Of a stretch of 64,000 bases of DNA, positions 20,351 through 30,779 are shown in pieces. How positions within the stretch are numbered: position 1 is the first letter of the stretch; each line of letters starts with the position of its first letter. Origin of the DNA: Macrostomum hystrix (lineage: Eukaryota > Platyhelminthes > Macrostomidae); the NCBI GenBank assembly GCA_950097015.1, contig CATNEN010000038.1, forward strand, positions 3,696,001 to 3,760,000, in the 5' to 3' direction. The notes under the pieces are model-generated. The model did no database searches. It was not told the DNA's origin and saw nothing but the letters and a program-made list of their open reading frames with translations. Made by a program: the position numbers and the translations under genes.

Positions 20351-22346
20351 TCAAGTACTGACCGCTGCCACCCAGTGGGCCGCAACTGGCTGAGATGGGA
20401 CTTCGGCGGCTTTTTTCCTACCGGCGTGCGACTCGTAGAGTGTCCACCTGTGACTCAGGGCGGGTGGCACTGAGCTGCCCGTGAGCTGCAGGTCCAGCCT
20501 GTCTATGGTCCAACTGATCTCTGCTGGCTTGCTCTCATTGAACAATGTCCCAGACGACGTCGTCGGTTGTGGCGCCAGAATGCTCAGCGCCTGAGTAGCG
20601 GCGTCTTCAGTGCCAACCTGCAGCCTGGGTGCGCACTGGGCACTGGCCCACACGTACAGCAGGCCGCTATTCTTGGTGCCCTTAAGCTCGCACTTGACTC
20701 GCAGGCCGGCTGCTGACCCACCCACCTGGCCAGCCTGACTCAGATCCGTGAACCTCTCCGGGTCGCGACTAGTCACCAGTTTTGTGAGCTTGACTCTCTT
20801 GCCCAGTATCTGTTGCATCTGCGGATAATCCTGCAGCAGCTGCAGGGCCGCCAGGCAGTAGTCCGCCTGCAGTGACTTGTCTGCGAGTCAAATACAGCGG
20901 CAAATAATATAAGTAGTATAGAATAGTAGTATTGGACAGCGGGAATGCCAAGCCGGAATGGCCAATTGAATTAAGTTCTATGGCCGAGAGTTTGAATGGG
21001 TAGGAGAATGAAAGCCATAGACTATGCAAGTTTATATACGATTTCGATTTATCGGCGATTTATTGGCAATTTTGAAAACATCTACACGTTCACCGCCTTT
21101 GGCCAACGTTTGAATAAGATGGCAGGTTAGAGCTCTATAGGATTGGATTGAATACCCAATCCTAATGCTGAAGGGGTTCATTGGCTTACAGCTAAAGGGG
21201 TTCATTGGCTTACTGCTGAAGGGGTTCATCTGCTTACTGCTGAAGGGGTTCATCTGCTTACTGCTAAAGGGGTTCATTGGCTTACTGCTGAAGGGGTTCA
21301 TTGGCTTACTGCTGAAGGGGTTCATTGGCTTACTGCTGAAGGGGTTCATTGGCTTACTGCTGAAGGGGTTCATTGGCTTACTGCTGAAGGGGTTCATTGG
21401 CTTACTGCTGAAGGGGTTCATTGGCTTACTGCTGAAGGGGTTCATTGGCTTACTGCTGAAGGGGTTCATTGGCTTACTGCTGAAGGGGTTCATTGGCTTA
21501 CTGCTGAAGGGGTTCATTGGCTTACTGCTGAAGGGGTTCATTGGCTTACTGCTGAAGGGGTTCATTGGCTCTTCAGACCTTCAAGATAATCAATGTTTCT
21601 GGCCGAAGGTCTGATTTTTCCCATAAGCGCTAGTGTACTTCATACACCCCTTATACACGAATTTGCATTGCGCCTCAGTGCGGCCTTGCCAGGCCTTCCA
21701 AATTTATCAGCATGTCACCCGAATGCGCCTGCATCATCTCCGTCTTTGGTGGTCACTGAACTTTATCTAGACGGACTGGTGGACCTTTCAGGGCTAGAAC
21801 AGGTGGAACTAGGCCACTATGGACACCCTGACGTGAATATCTCCGATTTCACTGATCAAGCCTAAATATTACGCACAGCTCAACCAGTCTGTCAACCAAT
21901 CAGTCACCAACCAACAAGGTTAGCATTCAGGCGCTGCCAAAAAATGTCAGGGGGATTTCCCCCTTTGGTATAAAAACGGGCGGCAAAATGGCCTGGTAAT
22001 TCTACTGTTTACCAAGAAATAGGAGGGAGCCGAATGGTAAATGGAGTAAGGCCAGGGGGCAGGAGCTGACAAGGAGGGGGTGAGGAACAGCTAGCCAATC
22101 AGAGTCGACAGAGAGGAGAGAAGTGGAGGTTAGCAAACAAGTTGAACAGACAGGGAGAGAGGAGAAAGTACAATAAGAGGGTACGCGAGGATAAACAAAC
22201 ACGGAAAGGAAAATAACAGGCGTGCATCTGCCCACCAACTCACAGTTTGAGTACTTGCTCCACAAGTAGTAGGCGCCGCAGGCACCGCCAGCCAGGATGT
22301 TGAAACGCAGAATATTACCAAAGGTGGATTTGCCGCTTTTAAACAT
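20351..22346 (-). CDS. COA1: COA1-like cytochrome c oxidase assembly factor
   Basis: Two minus-strand exons: 22244-22346 (ATG at 22346) and 20351-20880, joined in phase 1 (donor GTGAGT, acceptor TGACTCGCAG), giving 210 residues. Residues 12-30 (ILRFNILAGGACGAYYLW) form a single membrane span after a short basic N-terminus. The matrix/intermembrane domain matches COA1: YCLAALQLLQDYPQM, then LGKRVKLTKL, LRVKCELKGTKNSGLLYVWA, and the closing WTIDRLDLQL. Known role of COA1 and its TIM21-like relatives: early assembly of cytochrome oxidase (and complex I) in the inner mitochondrial membrane. The protein is longer than the roughly 146-residue human form, because of an insert before WTIDRL and a C-terminal extension. 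Its intron (20881-22243) holds a 24-bp minisatellite. Confidence 0.75.
21164..21570. repeat. 24-bp tandem array in COA1 intron
   Basis: About 17 copies of a 24-bp unit CTGCTGAAGGGGTTCATTGG-CTTA, very homogeneous in the centre. The minus-strand frame repeats MNPFSSKP, an artefact of the 24-bp period. It lies wholly within the intron between the two COA1 exons. Confidence 0.95.
21571..22243. other. remaining COA1 intron sequence
   Basis: Unique sequence. A plus-strand TATAAAAAC at 21970 and a CCAATCAGA at 22092 are present, but no gene start follows that I can support. Confidence 0.5.
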
Positions 22347-22499
22347 CTTTGCAATCGCAGTGGATAGTACTGAAAGCCAGATCGGTTGCTAAGCCAGTTT
22401 AATTAAATTTTCGAATGCTAGTTCCAGTTGCTATGGGAGTAGGCTGAGACATGGCTATACCATACCGCGTCCAAGACTAACTTTCCAGTCTTCTCTCCA

Positions 22500-23640
22500 G
22501 TGTCTCATCTATCAAGCGTTTCTTCTCGCTTGTTCTTCTTCTCTCGTCTCCCCAAATCTCATCCCCCATGTCTTACCTCCCCATGTCTTACCTCCCCATG
22601 TCTTATAACCCCATGTCTTACCTCCCCATGTCTTACCTCCCCATGTCTTACCTCCCCATGTCTTACCGTCCCATGTCTTACCTCCCCATGTCTTACCTCC
22701 CCATGTCTTACCTCCCCATGTCTTACCTCCCCATGTCTTACCTCCCCATGTCTTACCTCCCCATGTCTTACCTCCCCATGTCTTATCGTCCTATGTCTTA
22801 CCTCCCCATGTCTTATCGTCCCATGTCTTACCTCCCCATGTCTTACCTCCCCATGTCTTACCTCCCCATGTCTTATCGTCCCATGTCTTACCTCCCCATG
22901 TCTTATCGTCCCATGTCTTATCTCCCCATGTCTTACCTCCCATGTCTATATCCAATGTCTTACCTCCCCATGTCTTACCTCCCCATGTCTTACCTCCCCA
23001 TGTCTTACCTCCCCATGTCTTACCTCCCCATGTCTTATCGTCCTATGTCTTACCTCCCCATGTCTTATCGTCCCATGTCTTACCTCCCCATGTCTTACCG
23101 TCCCATGTCTTACCTCCCCATGTCTTACCTCCCCATGTCTTACCTCCCCATGTCTTATCGTCCCATGTCTTACCTCCCCATGTCTTATCGTCCCATGTCT
23201 TATCTCCCCATGTCTTACCTCCCATGTCTATATCCAATGTCTTACCTCCCCATGTCTTACCTCCCCATGTCTTATCGTCCTATGTCTTACCTCCCCATGT
23301 CTTATCGTCCCATGTCTTACCTCCCCATGTCTTACCGTCCCATGTCTTACCTCCCCATGTCTTACCTCCCCATGTCTTACCTCCCCATGTCTTATCGTCC
23401 CATGTCTTACCTCCCCATGTCTTATCGTCCCATGTCTTATCTCCCCATGTCTTACCTCCCATGTCTATATCCAATGTCTTACCTCCCCATGTCTTACCTC
23501 CCCATGTCTTACCTCCCCATGTCCTATCTCTGCCATGTTATCGAGTTTCTGTGACTTTACTCACTATAGTCTCTCTGATTATGAGCTAGAAAATGAGAGT
23601 AATTTGAATGTCTTTACTCTCTAAAATATTTAAGCAAAAA
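22500..23640. repeat. 15-bp satellite module 1
   Basis: About 64 copies of CCATGTCTTACCTCC between a 5' flank (TTCTTCTCTCGTCTCCCC) and a 3' flank (GTTATCGAGTTTCTGTG). Variant units (TATCGTCCCATG, and a shortened CATGTCTATATCCAATG) make a 237-bp higher-order repeat seen at about 22943, 23222 and 23459. All three frames are open because 15 is a multiple of 3. On the minus strand each common unit reads GAGGTAAGACATGGG. Confidence 0.95.
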
Positions 23641-23710
23641 CATTTGACAAGGTGACAAGCGGCTCGTGTGTATATTTGAGTAAAAGATCTCACTAAATAA
23701 TAAAAAACTA

Positions 23711-25947
23711 CAGTTGCTATGGGAGTAGGCTGAGCAAATACCGTGTCCAAGTCTAACTTTCCAGTCTTCTCTCCAGTGTATCATCTATCAAGCGTTTCTT
23801 CTCGCTTGTTCTTCTTCTCTCGTCTCCCCAAATCTCATCCCCCATGTCTTACCTCCCCATGTCTTACCTCCCCATGTCTTACCTCCCCATGTCTTACCTC
23901 CCCATGTCTTACCTCCCCATGTCTTACCTCCCCATGTCTTACCTCCCCATGTCTTACCTCCCCATGTCTTACCTCCCCATGTCTTACCTCCCCATGTCTT
24001 ACCTCCCCATGTCTTACCTCCCCATGTCTTATCGTCCCATGTCTTATCGCCCCATGTCTTACCTCCCATGTCTTACCTCCCCATGTCTTATCTCCCCATG
24101 TCTTACCTCCCCATGTCTTACCTCCCCATGTCCTACCTCCCCATGTCTTACCCCCTCATGTCTTACCTCCCCATGTCTTACCTCCCCATGTCCTACCTCC
24201 CCATGTCTTACCTCCCCATGTCTTATAACCCCATGTCTTACCTCCCCATGTCTTATCTCCCCATGTCTTACCTCCCCATGTCTTATCTCCCCATGTCTTA
24301 CCCCCTCATGTCTTACCTCCCCATGTCTTACCTCCCCATGTCCTACCTCCCCATGTCTTACCTCCCCATGTCTTACCTCCCCATGTCTTATCTCCCCATG
24401 TCTTATCTCCCCATGTCTTACCTCCCATGTCTTACCTCCCCATGTCTTACCTCCCCATGTCTTATCTCCCCATGTCTTACCTCCCCATGTCCTACCTCCC
24501 CATGTCCTACCTCCCCATGTCTTACCTCCCCATGTCTTATAACCCCATGTCTTACCTCCCCATGTCTTATCTCCCCATGTCTTACCTCCCCATGTCTTAT
24601 CTCCCCATGTCTTACCCCCTCATGTCTTACCTCCCCATGTCTTACCTCCCCATGTCCTACCTCCCCATGTCTTACCTCCCCATGTCTTACCTCCCCATGT
24701 CTTATCTCCCCATGTCTTACCTCCCATGTCTTACCTCCCCATGTCTTACCTCCCCATGTCTTATCTCCCCATGTCTTACCTCCCCATGTCTTATCTCCCC
24801 ATGTCTTACCCCCTCATGTCTTATCTCCCCATGTCTTACCTCCCCATGTCTTATCTCCCCATGTCTTACCTCCCCATGTCTTACCTCCCCATGTCTTACC
24901 CCCTCATGTCTTACCTCCCCATGTCTTACCTCCCCATGTCCTACCTCCCCATGTCTTACCTCCCCATGTCTTACCTCCCCATGTCTTATCTCCCCATGTC
25001 TTATCTCCCCATGTCTTACCTCCCATGTCTTACCTCCCCATGTCTTACCTCCCCATGTCTTATCTCCCCATGTCTTACCTCCCCATGTCTTATCTCCCCA
25101 TGTCTTACCCCCTCATGTCTTATCTCCCCATGTCTTACCTCCCCATGTCTTATCTCCCCATGTCTTACCCCCTCATGTCTTATCTCCCCATGTCTTACCT
25201 CCCCATGTCTTATCTCCCCATGTCTTACCTCCCCATGTCTTACCTCCCCATGTCTTACCTCCCCATGTCTTATCGTCCCATGTCTTATCGCCCCATGTCT
25301 TACCTCCCATGTCTTACCTCCCCATGTCTTATCTCCCCATCTCTTACCTCCCCATGTCCTACCTCCCCATGTCTTACCCCCTCATGTCTTACCTCCCCAT
25401 GTCTTACCTCCCCATGTCCTACCTCCCCATGTCTTACCTCCCCATGTCTTATAACCCCATGTCTTACCTCCCCATGTCTTATCTCCCCATGTCTTACCTC
25501 CCCATGTCTTATCTCCCCATGTCTTACCCCCTCATGTCTTACCTCCCCATGTCTTACCTCCCCATGTCCTACCTCCCCATGTCTTACCTCCCCATGTCTT
25601 ACCTCCCCATGTCTTACCTCCCCATGTCTTATCGTCCCATGTCTTACCTCCCCATGTCTTATCGTCCCATGTCTTATCTCCCCATGTCTTACCTCCCATG
25701 TCTATATCCAATGTCTTACCTCCCCATGTCTTACCTCCCCATGTCTTACCTCCCCATGTCCTATCTCTGCCATGTTATCGAGTTTCTGTGACTTTACTCA
25801 CTATAGTCTCTCTGATTATGAGCTAGAAAATGAGAGTAATTTGAATGTCTTTACTCTCTAAAATATTTAAGCAAAAACATTTGACAAGGTGACAAGCGGC
25901 TCGTGTGTATATTTGAGTAAAAGATCTCACTAAATAATAAAAAACTA
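23711..25947. repeat. 15-bp satellite module 2
   Basis: Starts with GTTGCTATGGGAGTAGGCTG at about 23713, runs through the same 5' flank, about 128 copies of the 15-bp unit, and the same 3' flank ending AATAATAAAAAACTACA. Its 2237-bp length equals the distance to module 3, and its first part is repeated there almost exactly. Confidence 0.95.
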
Positions 25948-28900
25948 CAGTTGCTATGGGAGTAGGCTGAGCAAATACCGTGTCCAAGTCTAACTTTCCA
26001 GTCTTCTCTCCAGTGTATCATCTATCAAGCGTTTCTTCTCGCTTGTTCTTCTTCTCTCGTCTCCCCAAATCTCATCCCCCATGTCTTACCTCCCCATGTC
26101 TTACCTCCCCATGTCTTACCTCCCCATGTCTTACCTCCCCATGTCTTACCTCCCCATGTCTTACCTCCCCATGTCTTACCTCCCCATGTCTTACCTCCCC
26201 ATGTCTTACCTCCCCATGTCTTACCTCCCCATGTCTTACCTCCCCATGTCTTACCTCCCCATGTCTTATCGTCCCATGTCTTATCGCCCCATGTCTTACC
26301 TCCCATGTCTTACCTCCCCATGTCTTATCTCCCCATGTCTTACCTCCCCATGTCTTACCTCCCCATGTCCTACCTCCCCATGTCTTACCCCCTCATGTCT
26401 TACCTCCCCATGTCTTACCTCCCCATGTCCTACCTCCCCATGTCTTACCTCCCCATGTCTTATAACCCCATGTCTTACCTCCCCATGTCTTATCTCCCCA
26501 TGTCTTACCTCCCCATGTCTTATCTCCCCATGTCTTACCCCCTCATGTCTTACCTCCCCATGTCTTACCTCCCCATGTCCTACCTCCCCATGTCTTACCT
26601 CCCCATGTCTTACCTCCCCATGTCTTATCTCCCCATGTCTTATCTCCCCATGTCTTACCTCCCATGTCTTACCTCCCCATGTCTTACCTCCCCATGTCTT
26701 ATCTCCCCATGTCTTACCTCCCCATGTCCTACCTCCCCATGTCCTACCTCCCCATGTCTTACCTCCCCATGTCTTATAACCCCATGTCTTACCTCCCCAT
26801 GTCTTATCTCCCCATGTCTTACCTCCCCATGTCTTATCTCCCCATGTCTTACCCCCTCATGTCTTACCTCCCCATGTCTTACCTCCCCATGTCCTACCTC
26901 CCCATGTCTTACCTCCCCATGTCTTACCTCCCCATGTCTTATCTCCCCATGTCTTACCTCCCATGTCTTACCTCCCCATGTCTTACCTCCCCATGTCTTA
27001 TCTCCCCATGTCTTACCTCCCCATGTCTTATCTCCCCATGTCTTACCCCCTCATGTCTTATCTCCCCATGTCTTACCTCCCCATGTCTTATCTCCCCATG
27101 TCTTACCTCCCCATGTCTTACCTCCCCATGTCTTACCCCCTCATGTCTTACCTCCCCATGTCTTACCTCCCCATGTCCTACCTCCCCATGTCTTACCTCC
27201 CCATGTCTTACCTCCCCATGTCTTATCTCCCCATGTCTTATCTCCCCATGTCTTACCTCCCATGTCTTACCTCCCCATGTCTTACCTCCCCATGTCTTAT
27301 CTCCCCATGTCTTACCTCCCCATGTCTTATCTCCCCATGTCTTACCCCCTCATGTCTTATCTCCCCATGTCTTACCTCCCCATGTCTTATCTCCCCATGT
27401 CTTACCCCCTCATGTCTTATCTCCCCATGTCTTACCTCCCCATGTCTTATCTCCCCATGTCTTACCTCCCCATGTCTTACCTCCCCATGTCTTACCTCCC
27501 CATGTCTTATCGTCCCATGTCTTATCGCCCCATGTCTTACCTCCCATGTCTTACCTCCCCATGTCTTATCTCCCCATCTCTTACCTCCCCATGTCCTACC
27601 TCCCCATGTCTTACCCCCTCATGTCTTACCTCCCCATGTCTTACCTCCCCATGTCCTACCTCCCCATGTCTTACCTCCCCATGTCTTATAACCCCATGTC
27701 TTACCTCCCCATGTCTTATCTCCCCATGTCTTACCTCCCCATGTCTTATCTCCCCATGTCTTACCCCCTCATGTCTTACCTCCCCATGTCTTACCTCCCC
27801 ATGTCCTACCTCCCCATGTCTTACCTCCCCATGTCTTACCTCCCCATGTCTTATCTCCCCATGTCTTATCTCCCCATGTCTTACCTCCCCATGTCCTACC
27901 TCCCCATGTCTTACCCCCTCATGTCTTACCTCCCATGTCTTACCTCCCCATGTCCTACCTCCCCATGTCTTACCTCCCCATGTCTTATAACCCCATGTCT
28001 TACCTCCCCATGTCTTATCTCCCCATGTCTTACCTCCCCATGTCTTATCTCCCCATGTCTTACCCCCTCATGTCTTACCTCCCCATGTCTTACCTCCCCA
28101 TGTCCTACCTCCCCATGTCTTACCTCCCCATGTCTTACCTCCCCATGTCTTACCTCCCCATGTCTTATCTCCCCATGTCTTACCTCCCATGTCTTACCTC
28201 CCCATGTCTTACCTCCCCATGTCTTATCTCCCCATGTCTTACCTCCCCATGTCCTACCTCCCCATGTCTTACCTCCCCATGTCTTATAACCCCATGTCTT
28301 ACCTCCCCATGTCTTATCTCCCCATGTCTTACCTCCCCATGTCTTATCTCCCCATGTCTTACCCCCTCATGTCTTACCTCCCCATGTCTTACCTCCCCAT
28401 GTCCTACCTCCCCATGTCTTACCTCCCCATGTCTTACCTCCCCATGTCTTATCTCCCCATGTCTTATCTCCCCATGTCTTACCTCCCATGTCTTACCTCC
28501 CCATGTCTTACCTCCCCATGTCTTATCTCCCCATGTCTTACCTCCCCATGTCTTATCTCCCCATGTCTTACCCCCTCATGTCTTATCTCCCCATGTCTTA
28601 CCTCCCCATGTCTTATCTCCCCATGTCTTACCTCCCCATGTCTTATCTCCCCATGTCTTACCCCCTCATGTCTTACCTCCCCATGTCTTACCTCCCCATG
28701 TCCTACCTCCCCATGTCCTACCTCCCCATGTCTTACCTCCCCATGTCTTACCTCCCCATGTCTTACCTCCCCATGTCTTATCGTCCCATGTCTTATCGCC
28801 CCATGTCTTAACCCCCATGTCTTACCTCCCCATGTCTTATCTCCCCATGTCTTACCTCCCCATGTCTTACCTCCCCATGTCCTACCTCCCCATGTCTTAC

Positions 28901-30150
28901 CTCCCCATGTCTTACCCCCTCATGTCTTACCTCCCCATGTCTTACCTCCCCATGTCCTACCTCCCCATGTCTTACCTCCCCATGTCTTATAACCCCATGT
29001 CTTACCTCCCCATGTCTTATCTCCCCATGTCTTACCTCCCCATGTCTTATCTCCCCATGTCTTACCCCCTCATGTCTTACCTCCCCATGTCTTACCTCCC
29101 CATGTCCTACCTCCCCATGTCTTACCTCCCCATGTCTTACCTCCCCATGTCTTATCTCCCCATGTCTTATCTCCCCATGTCTTACCTCCCCATGTCCTAC
29201 CTCCCCATGTCTTACCCCCTCATGTCTTACCTCCCATGTCTTACCTCCCCATGTCCTACCTCCCCATGTCTTACCTCCCCATGTCTTATAACCCCATGTC
29301 TTACCTCCCCATGTCTTATCTCCCCATGTCTTACCTCCCCATGTCTTATCTCCCCATGTCTTACCCCCTCATGTCTTACCTCCCCATGTCTTACCTCCCC
29401 ATGTCCTACCTCCCCATGTCTTACCTCCCCATGTCTTACCTCCCCATGTCTTATCTCCCCATGTCTTATCTCCCCATGTCTTACCTCCCATGTCTTACCT
29501 CCCCATGTCTTACCTCCCCATGTCTTATCTCCCCATGTCTTACCTCCCCATGTCTTATCTCCCCATGTCTTACCCCCTCATGTCTTATCTCCCCATGTCT
29601 TACCTCCCCATGTCTTATCTCCCCATGTCTTACCTCCCCATGTCTTATCTCCCCATGTCTTACCCCCTCATGTCTTACCTCCCCATGTCTTACCTCCCCA
29701 TGTCTTATCTCCCCATGTCTTACCTCCCATGTCTTACCTCCCCATGTCTTACCTCCCCATGTCTTATCTCCCCATGTCTTACCTCCCCATGTCTTACCTC
29801 CCCATGTCTTATCTCCCCATGTCTTACCTCCCCATGTCTTATCTCCCCATGTCTTACCCCCTCATGTCTTATCTCCCCATGTCTTACCTCCCCATGTCTT
29901 ATCTCCCCATGTCTTACCCCCTCATGTCTTATCTCCCCATGTCTTACCTCCCCATGTCCTATCTCTGCCATGTTATCGAGTTTCTGTGACTTTACTCACT
30001 ATAGTCTCTCTGATTATGAGCTAGAAAATGAGAGTAATTTGAATGTCTTTACTCTCTAAAATATTTAAGCAAAAACATTTGACAAGGTGACAAGCGGCTC
30101 GTGTGTATATTTGAGTAAAAGATCTCACTAAATAATAAAAAACTACAGTT
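25948..30150. repeat. 15-bp satellite module 3
   Basis: Same flanks as modules 1 and 2 but an enlarged core of about 259 units (about 26080-29968). Its first 1.7 kb matches module 2 at an offset of 2237 bp, then internal blocks repeat again, so the array has grown by duplication of blocks much larger than 15 bp. It ends at AACTACAGTTG near 30150. Confidence 0.95.
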
Positions 30151-30779
30151 GTGTTTTTCAGCTGTTAAATAAACGAAACAACTAAAGCGCCCAGCATAAG
30201 GCATTGCACAACAAGCAATTAATACGCGAATTAAAATGGATGCCTATATATTATAGCGATGAGAAATTCATAAAACTCATAATTAATCACAAGAGCACAA
30301 GTGATTTATCTTCAATTTTTTTAATTGGAGTTTAGAAATCAGAAAATATTATTATGAACAAACATTTTCGCACAAAACAGTTAGTTGATTACAAAAAACA
30401 CTTAGATTAATTGTGAAACTACTTTTAGTAGACAAGTCTGCGATTGTGATGATTAAAAAAGTGCAAACAAAATTGCCGTTAGCTGACAAAAATGAAGCTG
30501 TATTTACAAAACTATTATAGCAGCATTTATTTTAAGTGCATTGAAAATTGGCATGCGATTGCATTGCAAAACAGATTCAGCATTTCTCTTCAGAAATGTG
30601 TTTGTGGCGTTAGGACAATGACTCGAAAAATTACTTTTCTTACAAAACAAAAAAATGTTCCTTTTTCACCAAAAGATAGTAGATAGTTAAGAATTAGCAG
30701 CATTCATAAAGTAAAAAATGTTAAAAAGGACGAAATATCATTGTTAAGTTAGAATTCTTGTTAAAAAAGTCGACACAAC
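30151..30779. other. AT-rich sequence 3' of the TMEM145-like gene
   Basis: Unique AT-rich DNA. On the minus strand an AATAAA at about 30528 could serve as poly(A) signal for the TMEM145-like gene. No plus-strand gene is supported; a 64-codon frame at 30492 has no coding character. Confidence 0.45.

Noticed and set aside
21966-21978. Plus-strand TATAAAAAC as promoter of a gene inside the COA1 intron
   Set aside because: No coding sequence, splice site or leader follows it. A single TATA word is expected by chance.
22500-30059. Open frames up to 684 codons with MSYLP or PCLTS repeats, in all three frames
   Set aside because: The period is 15 bp, so frames stay open by arithmetic. All three plus-strand frames and part of the minus strand are open at once, and there is no signal peptide, splice or promoter context.
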